Below are positions 42,630 through 51,656 of a stretch of DNA of 54,150 bases, piece by piece. The notes beneath the pieces are model-generated. The model saw only the letters and a program-made list of their open reading frames with translations. It had not been told where the DNA came from and did not search any database. Source of the stretch: Zygnema cylindricum (Eukaryota > Streptophyta > Zygnematophyceae > Zygnematales > Zygnemataceae); assembly GCA_037447655.1 (NCBI GenBank), contig JBBHKE010002976.1:521449-575598 (forward strand), in the 5' to 3' direction. Position 1 is the first letter of the stretch. Every line of letters starts with the position of its first letter. The position numbers and the translations under genes were made by a program.

Positions 42630-43412
42630 CTAGGCATGACACATCTTGAAAACATGGCTTTTTTCATCACAGTAATAGCATGTCAAAGGTGACCTTTTAA
42701 GACCACTACGTCTACCACTGCCACTACCACTGCCACTGCCAATCTTAGAGTCTGAAAATTGGTTAGCTAGTGCCTGAACAGACTTACTACTACCTCTTTG
42801 TGAAATCTGGTTAGCTTCTTCGCTCAAAATAAGTTGTATTGCTAATGCTATGTTCCACTGACGCTGTGGAAGAGCCTTGAGCCTATCCATAGTTCCCTTA
42901 TATTCATCGGGTAAAGTTCTCATATATAACATAGCCTGCTGAGGTGGTGAAAAGTCCCCACATGCACTTATACTCTGAAAGAACAACCTTTTCATAGCAT
43001 GACAATGATCTGACATACTACCTCCTAAATACTTAAATTCAAATATCTGAGTGGCTATGTTAGTCTGCACAGTAACATCTAGCTGAACATACATAGCACG
43101 TACGCTAAACCAAACTTCACAAGCTTTCTTCAAATCAAGATACGACATTACCAAATCTTTTGTCATTGCCTGTTTCAAGACATTGAGGCAGTGGAGATTC
43201 TTCTTTCTCCAATCCGGTGCCGTCTCATCGGCTGTTCCTTCCACAATGGGTGACAAGTCCCTCTCCTCAAAATATGAGCTCAGCATATCTTCCCAATATA
43301 AGAAGTAAGTTCCATCAAAAATAGGCAATTTGGGCGGTGGGCCCATAACCTGTTGAAGGTCATGGGCATTCTGACTTGGTTGTGTTCCACTCCCACTAGG
43401 CGTCACCCTCAT
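42630..43412 (-). CDS. gag of element III (260 codons, intact)
   Basis: An intact frame. Its ATG (43410-43412) is 62 bases inside the 5' LTR. It reads MRVTPSGSG, then HDLQQVMGPPPKLPIFDGTY across the LTR end and primer site, the helical Gag core (YWEDMLSSYFEERDLSPIVE, VLKQAMTKDLVMSYLDLKKA, FEFKYLGGSMSDHCHAMKRL, MLYMRTLPDEYKGTMDRL), a Gly/Ser linker GSGSGSGSGRRSG and a CCHC knuckle CYYCDEKSHVFKMC. It ends in a TAG right behind the knuckle. Gag would form the virus-like particle in the cytoplasm and bind element RNA. The product looks functional by length and motifs. Confidence 0.82.
   Translation of the reverse strand: MRVTPSGSGTQPSQNAHDLQQVMGPPPKLPIFDGTYFLYWEDMLSSYFEERDLSPIVEGTADETAPDWRKKNLHCLNVLKQAMTKDLVMSYLDLKKACEVWFSVRAMYVQLDVTVQTNIATQIFEFKYLGGSMSDHCHAMKRLFFQSISACGDFSPPQQAMLYMRTLPDEYKGTMDRLKALPQRQWNIALAIQLILSEEANQISQRGSSKSVQALANQFSDSKIGSGSGSGSGRRSGLKRSPLTCYYCDEKSHVFKMCHA
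43336..43350 (-). other. Primer-binding site of element III (half-tRNA type)
   Basis: GGTGGGCCCATAACC on the window strand, abutting the 5' LTR, identical to element II and complementary to the initiator tRNA-Met anticodon region. The sense strand CAACA/GGTTATGGGCCC is the same junction as in Drosophila copia as I recall it. Confidence 0.88.
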
Positions 43413-44020
43413 ACCAACAGGGACTTAGCCATTAGTAGACATGGCGGTAGAAGCAAACCCAAAGAGTAATACCTATTTGACTAGATTTATGTTGTAAGAT
43501 ATGTAGCTCTAAGTGAGAGAGGTCTTACAACCAGACAAACATATACCACAGCCAAAATAAAGACAATAGAATAGAAAAACACCTTAAAGTGCACTTAGTG
43601 CTCTCATTTCCTCAAACTCTATGTAGAATGTACATTATGTGTCAAACTGATCATTCCTAATTGAATTAAATACTCTAAAGATCCTCAAAATATCTAAAAC
43701 GTATGTACAGGGTTCACTAGACAACCTACTAACAAAAATCTAAGTGTTTGGACCAGAATTGTCCACTAACAATATTTATACCCTAAAAATCCGGGTGATT
43801 CTTATCACGTCCACATTCATTGGCGGCCCTACACACTAATTTACTTAAAGAAAACTATTCGTGTAGATACTACAAAAATTCCACACTAAATTTGGTCAAT
43901 ATTGAACAGTTGGTATTCCAAAAATATTCTAAGTCCTAGACTCAAATTTCTAAGACTTACTAAAGCTTACTTTTCAATAAACTCTAATTTCTAAGACTTA
44001 CTAAAGCTTACTTTTCAATA
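43351..44020 (-). repeat. 5' LTR of element III
   Basis: 670 bp. It has a TATA-like GGGTATAAATATT in the sense strand (43772-43784), about 360 bases before the gag ATG. Flanked on the right by G20. Confidence 0.95.
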
Positions 44021-44040
44021 GGGGGGGGGGGGGGGGGGGG
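44021..44040. repeat. Poly-G run (20)
   Basis: Twenty G residues at the right border of element III, the other side of the split G run of the host hAT copy. Confidence 0.95.
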
Positions 44041-44415
44041 TTTCCGTACGATTTTCTGTACTTTGACTGTACGGACACCCAATTTTTGCGATATATATCG
44101 CGATAATTTATGTTGATCTTGGGACGATATATCGAGGAATCTGCTCGATCGATATTCGATATATCGAATACCGAAATTATCCCGATATGAATTTACCCGA
44201 TTCCAAACACTACTATTAGTGTTGTGTAATGTTGGGTATCGAGGGCCCTATGCCGATATTAGATATGTACCAAATTTTGGGTACCCGATAATCGATGTAT
44301 CGCTTTGATAAATCGAGGAGGGAAATATCGTGATATTTGTACGATACATCGGCTGGTAATTCGATATATTTTCTACCGCGATACATCAAAGTGGACGTTA
44401 GGTCAGGCGCCCTTA

Positions 44416-45342
44416 GGGCTTGTCCCCATGTAACCGTCACTTTGAAACGTTACTTCAGATTTTAGCGCCTATTATACGGTGTACTTTTCAAAGTGTGCCT
44501 ATGTCAATTGTTACTTGTACGTTCATTACTTCGAATATGTGACGATTGTAGACGTCTACAAAATGTGCGACAGTCTACGAAACGAAATGTAGACGAGTAC
44601 GAAACTACGAAACTTCCTAAAAATGGCGACGGTTGTAGACGTCGAGGTTTTTGTGACGTTGTAGATGTTTAGGGTTTTGTGACATAGCGAAGTCATGCTA
44701 CGAAGTGACGTCATCAGTACGTACATTTTCCGCCATGGCTTCCCGATTTTGTTTTCTTATCTTTTATCATTTGATATGCCATCAAACTTAGACAAAAAAA
44801 TATTCAAAAAAAAAAAATCATTTGATACTATTATTGCTACATCTCGTGTAAATATGAGAGAAAGAGGAGTGGTCGAGTGAGAAAGAGGGGAAGAGACGAG
44901 GAAGCCATAAAATTTTGCAATGGACCCATGAAGGAAAGTGGAGGTCTGCGACCCCTGCAAATTTTTTTCCGTACGTGTTTGTCATTTTCCTATGTGCATG
45001 CGCGTGACGAAGAGAGAAAAAAATATTGTGTACTTTCCATCGTGCAATTTTTTTTTGAAAACGTTTGACACGTGCAATCCAAGTTTTCTATTCGTCAATA
45101 GGGTAGTATTTTGATAAAAACCAGGTCGCGATTTGATTCTAGTGCAAGTGTGAAGATGAGCTGGAAGTGGGTCGCAATGATAATAACGCCAAATTGCCGT
45201 ACCCTCCAAGTTCCAAGAAGACGCAAAATTTACTTGTGTTTTTGCCCATTTTTCGTACGACGTAACATTTTCTCGTTACAAGTCCCACTTTCTGTGAAAA
45301 CAACGGAAAAAAACCCTTACTTGAACACATGGGGACACGCCT
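44416..45342. mobile_element. PIF/Harbinger-like non-autonomous element nested in the hAT copy
   Basis: Left end GGGCTTGTCCCCATGT, right end (reverse complement) AGGCGTGTCCCCATGT, flanked by TTA on both sides (44413-44415, 45343-45345). A TTA duplication with GGGC-like ends fits PIF/Harbinger. 927 bp without a recognisable transposase. Small frames inside look random. Confidence 0.55.
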
Positions 45343-45349
45343 TTAGTGT

Positions 45350-45377
45350 GGGGGGGGGGGGGGGGGGGGGGGGGGGG
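45350..45377. repeat. Poly-G run (28)
   Basis: Twenty-eight consecutive G residues, unusual and error-prone in sequencing. Similar GTACG-rich sequence follows both this run and the 44021 run, so the G run is a family B feature. Confidence 0.95.
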
Positions 45378-45514
45378 CGTACGTGTTTTTTGTACCTTTT
45401 TCCGTACGCTTTTTTGTATGATTTTCCGAATCATATCCAGGCCTCTGACCGGTCGCTATTCGATATATCCAATATAGAAATTATCGCGATATGATTTTTT
45501 GATACCCAACACTA

Positions 45515-46073
45515 CACCGCTAATCGCTATTAGCGTAGAAGTTTCTTTAGCGTATATGAACAATTACTGTGCTTTACGTTAATTAAGAATTTGAAAATTT
45601 TGAAAAAAAACATACATTCTAATTGTTTAAAATTTCTAATTTTGGTCTTTGAAAAAAAAAATGTCGGTCGCAAACATGCTTACACTAATATAGGTATTTG
45701 TACAAAATCCGACAAATCGTACACAAGTCGTACGTTCACACAGTCGAAACGTGTTTGTTGGACGAATATGTGCGAAAGTGATATTTGACAACCCGATTTT
45801 ATCCCCTTTTTAGAGCGCATATTCTCATGCGTCCACGGTTACTAAAACGCATTAAATATACCTTTTCACTTAAAAAGGTATAATTTTGTACGGTCTGACA
45901 CGTACCGTACACCACACTATTTAAACGACAACGTACTTTCGTTTTGTGAGGTACTTGGAACATAACTCTATATGGCGTTCAAAAAAACAGAATAAGCTAC
46001 GCTATTGGAGAATAATAATAAAAAAAAAGCGGGACGGAATTAGCTTACACTACGCTAAAAGCGATTGGAGGTG
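45515..46073. mobile_element. TA-type MITE, family A, copy 5 (inverted relative to copy 4)
   Basis: 559 bp, ends CACCGCTAATCGCTATTAGC and GCTAAAAGCGATTGGAGGTG, TA on both sides (45513-45514, 46074-46075). The TA is shared with the end of one hAT copy and the start of the next. Confidence 0.85.
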
Positions 46074-46430
46074 TAGTGTTGTGTATCGGCAGGGTTTTGC
46101 CAATAATCGATATGTACCTTTTTTTGGCTTGCCGATACTCGATATATTGGCACGATATATCGATTCTACTGTACAATTGTATGGTTTATTCCGTTGCACT
46201 TAACCGCTGTATTGATGCACGTGGCATGACACGCTATAAACAGTGAAAAATATAATACAGTATATGATAAAGTACTAAAATATAGCGTACTATATTTATT
46301 CCACTTATCGCCGATAAGAAATTTTGTTGGTCTCGGAGCGATATATTAGAAACTCTTTTGTCCTTTCAATAACCGATAACTATCAGTATCGGTGTTATTG
46401 CGATAAATTTCTTGCTTGTACACGACACTA
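46074..46430. mobile_element. hAT-type element, family B-like, copy 5
   Basis: 357 bp, left end TAGTGTTGTGTATCGG, right end GTACACGACACTA. CGATA-rich subterminal sequence. Its target duplication is not clear because a MITE abuts it. Confidence 0.6.
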
Positions 46431-47269
46431 CTGTAGCTATTAGTTTAAATTTTTCGCCACTTAAACAACTTTTCTCTGTAATATGTTTTGTTTTTTTGCC
46501 AATATTTAGTGGATGATAAAATTCAATGAATTTATAAGACTGGTACCATGAGATCCAGTTTTTCTTCGCTGGCAAACTGAAGCCGCCTTTTTCTTTTTCC
46601 AAAGATTGCCACTGGGTGCTCGTACGAATTTGTACGACACAGTTGGCGCTTCTGGATGTCGGTGCCAACTCATCTTTTTGTCGGCTGGCGCCCCTTTTTG
46701 TCGGTTAGCGCTTCCCTCTCGCGCACTGAACTACGCTCCGTCTCCTGTCTTCTTTCGTCAAAAATCATTTTTTTGTCTTCATCCGGCTTGGTAATTTGTC
46801 GTTTTCTATTTCTCGCCTCTCTCATTCCTAGCTTTTTCACTCCCTTTTCTCTCTCCCCTTTTGTCTTATTCGGACTCTTTCTCTTCTCACTTTCTCTCTC
46901 TTCTTCTCGCACACATTTTTGTCGTCTTGTAATCTTTTCTTCTCTTCCTCTCCTTTTCTTCTTTTTGTCTTCTTCTCAGCGCCCTCTTCCCCTCCTTTGA
47001 CCTCCGTTGACTTTTTCCCCTCTCATTTTTTTTCCTTCCTTTCTCCCTTCTTTTCTCTCCTTTCGCATCTCTCTCTCTCTTTTTTTTTTTCGGATCACTC
47101 CCAAAAAGTCAAAAACTTATAGCGTCCGTACGTGTCCGTACAACAAAGTTGTACATAATTGTAAATATAAAAATAGGCAAATAAAATAAATAAATAAAAA
47201 TGAAATTTAAAATAAAGTTAAGTAAAGAAAATGATTAAAAGGATGACTTGTCGCATCGACATTTTATAA
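46431..47269. other. Pyrimidine-rich non-coding stretch
   Basis: From about 46780 to 47090 the strand is heavily C/T-rich (TTTTCTCTCTCCC-like). Ser/Phe-rich frames arise from this composition. No gene. Confidence 0.5.
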
Positions 47270-47300
47270 ATATATACATATATATATATAAAAAAAAATA

Positions 47301-47355
<55 letters not shown>

Positions 47356-47356
47356 T
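47270..47356. repeat. (TA)n microsatellite
   Basis: About 85 bp of TA repeats with a short A-run inside. Confidence 0.95.
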
Positions 47357-47369
47357 TTCTACTCGTCTT

Positions 47370-47462
47370 CTTTCCCTCTCTCCCTCTCTCCCTCTCTTTC
47401 TCCCTCTCTCTCTCCCTCTCCCTCTCGCTCCCTCCCTCCCTCTCTCTCTCTCCCTCTCTGCT
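47370..47462. repeat. (CTCTCCCT)n microsatellite
   Basis: Pyrimidine repeat, about 90 bp. Confidence 0.95.
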
Positions 47463-47605
47463 GCTCTCCTCGTTTCCCGTGCCATTTCTCTCCCTCGTTC
47501 TCCGACGTCACGTTTTTTGTAACGTTTTTAACGTTTTTTGTCGAAATTTTGTTGCCACATATTTTTTGCATCGTCGATTTTAATACCAATTAGGGCGACT
47601 CGAAC

Positions 47606-47608
<3 letters not shown>

Positions 47609-47638
<30 letters not shown>
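47609..47638. repeat. Poly-A run (30)
   Basis: Thirty A residues followed by TAATAATAAA; could be the tail of an old retroposed sequence, but no body is recognised upstream. Confidence 0.9.
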
Positions 47639-47640
<2 letters not shown>

Positions 47641-47750
47641 ATAATAAAAAAAATAAAATAAAAAGGACTTCCTCCGATACTCATTATTTGTGGTTCAGTG
47701 ACCGATAGGACGAAAAAAAATCTCCCCATCGAATAAAAACAATAATGGAA

Positions 47751-48012
47751 TGGGAGAGAGAGGAAGAGAGGGGGATAAAGGGGGAGGGGGAAAGAGGGCG
47801 AGAGGGAGAGAGAGGAAGAGAGGAAGAAAAAACGTTTAAAACCCTAAAGTAACTCTAAATTTTCCTCTACTTCCAAAAAAACCGTGAAATACACCTTAAA
47901 AAGCTTGAGAGGGGGAGAGAAGGGGAGAGAGGGAAAGTGTGGGCGAGAGAGGGGGGGAAAGGGGAAGAAAGGGGGAGAGAGGTGGAGAGAGAAAGAGAAG
48001 AAGGGAGGGAAA
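47751..48012. repeat. GA-rich microsatellite stretches
   Basis: Two purine blocks (47751-47828 and about 47905-48012) with GGGAGAGA units, separated by a unique stretch. Complementary in composition to the CT arrays at 47370 and 48149. Confidence 0.85.
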
Positions 48013-48148
48013 AAGGGGAACAGTAGTGAAGGGAAGCATACAAGCAAAAAAAAAACGTGAATTGGAATTGGAAAAGAATTGGAGAGTTCGAATCGCCAAA
48101 AGTTAATTTCCTCCAAATGATAATGGCACAATACGACCTCGATCCCTC

Positions 48149-48482
48149 TCTCTCTCCCTCTCCCTTTCCCTCTCCCTCTCTCCCCTTCATTTATTTCTAT
48201 TTGTTTATCTTAAACAAAAATATAAGTGTTTCTACTCTAGTTGCTTTCAGTGGAACCGAATATTCTCCGTCCTTTTCTCCCACCCTCTCCCTCTCCCTCC
48301 CTTTCCCTTTTTCTGCCTCACGTTATCTCTCTTGCCCTCTCTCCCTTTCTTTCCCCTCCTCCCTCTTTCTCCCTCCCATTCTCTCTCTCCCTTTCTTTCT
48401 CCCTCTTTCTCCCTCCCATTCTCCCTCCCTCCCATTCTCTCCCCCTCACACTCTCTCCCTTCTTCTCTCTTTCTCCCTCTCC
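48149..48482. repeat. (CTCCCT)n-type microsatellite
   Basis: Pyrimidine-rich blocks (48149-48184, 48272-48482). The phrase CCCCCTCACACTCTCTCCC near 48441 recurs near 51129 (ATCCCTCACACTCTCTCCC) before the second segment copy. Confidence 0.9.
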
Positions 48483-48793
48483 AGCAACGGCGGCTCTGCG
48501 AGCACCAATCATAGCCGACACGAGAAGCTTTTTAGAATGATGTCAGAGCAGGTCATGTTGACGTTAGTAGGTCATGCTGATGTCATCCTATCATAATAGT
48601 GTTGAAGAGAAAACCCCATTGCAAAAAGTGCGTTGGAAACCGAAATTCGGAATCATCGTTTTAGTAAAGTGATACTCAAAATATTTTCAGTATGTCGACC
48701 AAATTTAGTGTGGATTTTTTAGAAGTACTTGTTGAAACGTTGTTTTACTAAAGTGATACAGATGGACGCCAAATGAATTGAGACGTGAAACTA

Positions 48794-49498
48794 CACCTTG
48801 AATCGCTATTAGCGTTAAGAAATAATTCGTGTAAATAAACATTGAGTGTTATCAACTTTAATTTGGGTTAAAGGCCATTCGGGAAAATAAAATTTACTCT
48901 AATTTATTTATAACTCTAATTTGGGTACATTTTCCCCATAGAATAGCCAGTGTAGCCTGTGTTCACATTGAACATGTGAGAACACGTTGGCGTGATCTTC
49001 CTCCGTCTTTATCACCGGGAATCAAATCTGAGTGCGCTTTTTCGTGTCGAGGCACTCACTTTCGCGTGTCGACGCCTTTACCTAACACTCTTTTTGTACG
49101 ATTGTACCAAATAACGGGCAATTTTAGTACGGACGGACTAGCATTTCGTACACTACACCGCGAATCGTTATTAGCGTCAAAGATTAAATAACATACAAAA
49201 ATTATTAGCGTTATTAACGCTATTTCGAAATTTCAAAATTTTAGGTTAAATCATTTACTCATTAGAAATTACTCAAAATTTAAAATAGAATTAATGATTC
49301 TATTTGAGAATTTGGGTCAAAATTTGGGGGAACCTAATTAGCGTTATATACGCTAATAACGACTCGCGGGGTGCTAATTTGAGACTACATTTATTAGCGT
49401 AAAAAAACAATTAGAGTTATTAATTCTATTTTAGGTTCGAGGGTCAAAATTTGGGGGAGACGAATTAGCGTTATTAACGCTAAGAGCGAGTCACAGTG
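48794..49498. mobile_element. TA-type inverted-repeat element with a nested relative
   Basis: Left end CACCTTGAATCGCTATTAGC, right end AAGAGCGAGTCACAGTG, TA on both sides (48792-48793, 49499-49500). A smaller relative is nested at 49156-49373. The assignment of the outer pair is tentative. Confidence 0.5.
49156..49373. mobile_element. Short TA-type MITE (218 bp)
   Basis: Left end CACCGCGAATCGTTATTAGC, right end TACGCTAATAACGACTCGCG then GGGTG. TA precedes it at 49154-49155; the right side has CT. Contains GCGTTATTAACGC motifs. Confidence 0.7.
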
Positions 49499-50747
49499 TA
49501 GTCTCCCGGAAATTCCGAGTATAGATATTGTGACAAGACCATTCTGGTCTTAACACCAAAAGTTAAAATAAACTAAGAATTTTTAGGATCTGGCTCACCT
49601 TGCACATCAGTTTTCAGATTCTTTATGATTTTTAGGCACAAGATGGTATTTAGACCAAGGATGAATCCTCTAAAATATAAGGAATGTGCAATCTACAGAG
49701 ACTAGGAAATAAGAGCAATAAGTGCAAATTAAGTTAACTTTCTGTGCTTTATCTTCCGTATTTTCAATGTGAAATTTGCATCTCTGCTTGAAGTTATAAT
49801 GCCGCATAAAAAAGTAAGTAGATCTTTTAGCTCCTTCCCCACTCTTGTCTCGACCTCGGGTGATAATTTCCTCCCGAGGCAAGTTGAATAAGTGAGTAAC
49901 CAATCGATTAAAATATATCAAATTGAATTAAAAAGCACGATGGTAAACCATCTCGAGTTCAAGGGTACAAAAAGGTGTGGCATGGCCAAAACTGAAAATC
50001 TACAAGCAGAGCAAAAGAACAAATAAAAGAACTGAGAAGACATAAAAATAGCGCATAAAACAAAAGGCACTCAAACCCAAAAAAAAAACACAGCAACGTA
50101 CTGAAACCAACACTACAACCCTACAACCTTGACCTCAACAAAATTTAATATCTACGAAACGCAACCTCAAAAAAACTCCCGTTGCGAAAGACTTTCTTGA
50201 GTCAAGCATATGACTCTTGGTCGAATGAATTGGTTTTCTTTACTAGAGGCAATAACTCCCTTCGAAAAAAAAAATACAACCAATATTTAGCGATTTTTCG
50301 GTCATTTTGACTTAAAAAATTGGTTCAAAGTTTGTGGTATATGGGATCGTCACTGCATACAAATTCTTAATCAGATTGAATCCAAAAAAAAAATGACATA
50401 TAAAATCTGGCAAGAGTCAACAAGGGTGCCACATGGGCAGCAATCCATTAGTTAACAGTGGTAAACAAAATCTACAAAATTGAGGACAATAATCGCCTTA
50501 AATAAAGTCTAATGGTTTAATTTTTAAATTTATTTTAGGCATAAAGTTGACAATTAATATGTTTTTTGCGTAGAAGACAACATTTTGAGAAGCTCTTATT
50601 TTTAAGAGCACACCCAAATACGCATCGGATGAGTCGACTCATTAGTCAAAATTGATCATTTTTGGAGACATTTTTCAATTTCGTTGTCCGACAACCAAGT
50701 TAGAATTTTTTTCATAATACAATGAAGTACTTAATGAAGAAAAACGA

Positions 50748-50819
50748 AAGCTTTCCAAGACTTGAGCTTATAACCTTTGGAAAGGGCCTCCAATGAGGTA
50801 ACAACTACAACCATAGCTC
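50748..50819 (-). ncRNA. Decayed tRNA-like sequence in segment copy A
   Basis: Homologous to 53068-53139. It keeps the anticodon-type arm TTGGA/TCCAA with loop GGCCCTT, but the B-box has changed (AGCTCAAGTCT) and the T stem is weak. A T5 run follows on the minus strand. Probably an inactive relic. Confidence 0.4.
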
Positions 50820-50837
50820 TAAGAATTAATATAACAA

Positions 50838-50980
50838 GGAGAGGGAGATAGAGAGGGAGAGGCGAGGGTAAAAGGACAAAAAGAGGGAGAGGGATAGGTG
50901 AGGGACAGGTGAGAGATAGGTGAGGGATAGGTGAGGGTAGGGGGAGAGGGAGAGGGAGAGGGAGGGGAAGAGGGAGAGGG
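50838..50980. repeat. GA-rich array next to the assembly gap
   Basis: GGGAGA- and GGGATAGGTGA-type units ending directly at the gap. Confidence 0.9.
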
Positions 50981-50990
50981 NNNNNNNNNN
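50981..50990. other. Assembly gap (10 N)
   Basis: Ten N between a purine array on the left and its pyrimidine complement on the right. True length unknown. Confidence 0.99.
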
Positions 50991-51146
50991 CTCTCCCTCT
51001 ACCTCCCTCTCCCTCCCCTTTCTTTCCCTTTCTTTCCCCTCCCTCTCCCTCCATCTCCCTCTCTCTCCCTCTTTCTCCCTCCCATTCTCTTTCTTTTCTT
51101 TCTCCCTCTTCTCCCTCCCATTCTCTATCCCTCACACTCTCTCCCT
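50991..51146. repeat. CT-rich array after the gap
   Basis: CTCCCT units abutting segment copy B. Confidence 0.92.
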
Positions 51147-51439
51147 AATTTGGGTAGGCCATTCGGCAAAAGAAAATTTACTCTAATTTATTCATAACTC
51201 TAATTTGGGTACATTTTCCCCATAGTGTAGCCAGTGTAGCCTGTGTTCACATTGAACATGTGAGAACAGGTTGGCGTGATTTTCCTCCGTCTATATCACT
51301 GGGAATCTAATCTGAGTGCGCTTTTTCGTGTCGACGCACTCACTTTCGCGTGTCGACGCCTTTATCTGACACTCTTTTTGTAAGATTGTACCAAATAAGA
51401 GGCAATTTTAGTACGGAAGGACTGGCATTTCGTACACTA

Positions 51440-51656
51440 CACCGAAAATCTTTATTAGTGTCAAAGATTAAATAACGTAATAAATAATTAGCGTTTTTAA
51501 CGCTATTTGGGAATTTCAAAATTTTAGGTTAAATCATTTACACTAATTAGAAATTACTCAAAATTTAAAATAAAATTAATGATTCTATTTGAGAATTTGG
51601 CTCAAAATTTGGAGGAACTGAATTAGCGTTATATACGCTAATAACGATTCGCGGTG
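51440..51656. mobile_element. Short TA-type MITE (217 bp), copy B equivalent
   Basis: Left end CACCGAAAATCTTTATTAG, right end CTAATAACGATTCGCGGTG, TA on both sides (51438-51439, 51657-51658). Confidence 0.75.

Larger units (their letters stand above)
38540..44020 (-). mobile_element. Ty1/copia LTR retrotransposon, element III (young, disabled)
   Basis: 5481 bp on the minus strand with two 670-bp LTRs that differ at only about three positions by eye, a perfect half-tRNA primer site, a polypurine tract and the full gag-PR-IN-RT-RH order. The flanks are G residues on both sides. Despite the young LTRs, pol carries at least four in-frame stops and several frame changes, so the copy is defective or carries sequence errors. 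Confidence 0.95.
38309..44212. mobile_element. hAT-type element, family B, copy 3, split by element III
   Basis: Left part 38309-38539 begins TAGTGTTGGGTATCG and matches the reverse complement of 26090-26263. Right part 44041-44212 ends in CCAAACACTA and matches 25378-25500 in reverse. Element III lies between them. Without the insertion the element would be about 420 bp. The outer 8 bases (ATACCTAT and CTATTAGT) do not form a clear duplication, probably because another family B copy begins five bases further on. Confidence 0.75.
44217..45514. mobile_element. hAT-type element, family B, copy 4, with a nested element
   Basis: Left end TAGTGTTGTG followed by GTTGGGTATCGAGGGCC, right end GATACCCAACACTA. 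Subterminal CGATATAT motifs as in the family. A second inverted-repeat element (44416-45342) and a G28 run (45350-45377) lie inside. It begins five bases after the end of the previous family B copy. Confidence 0.7.
48860..50837. repeat. 2-kb segment, copy A
   Basis: Aligns with 51147-53156 at roughly 90 percent identity by eye (for example AAGACCATTCTGGTCTT hairpin at 49535-49551 and 51865-51881). It has no coding region. It ends in a GA-rich array and carries a decayed tRNA-like sequence near its end. Confidence 0.9.

Noticed and set aside
46656-48596. Ser/Phe/Leu- and Arg/Glu-rich frames
   Set aside because: Produced by CT and GA microsatellites.
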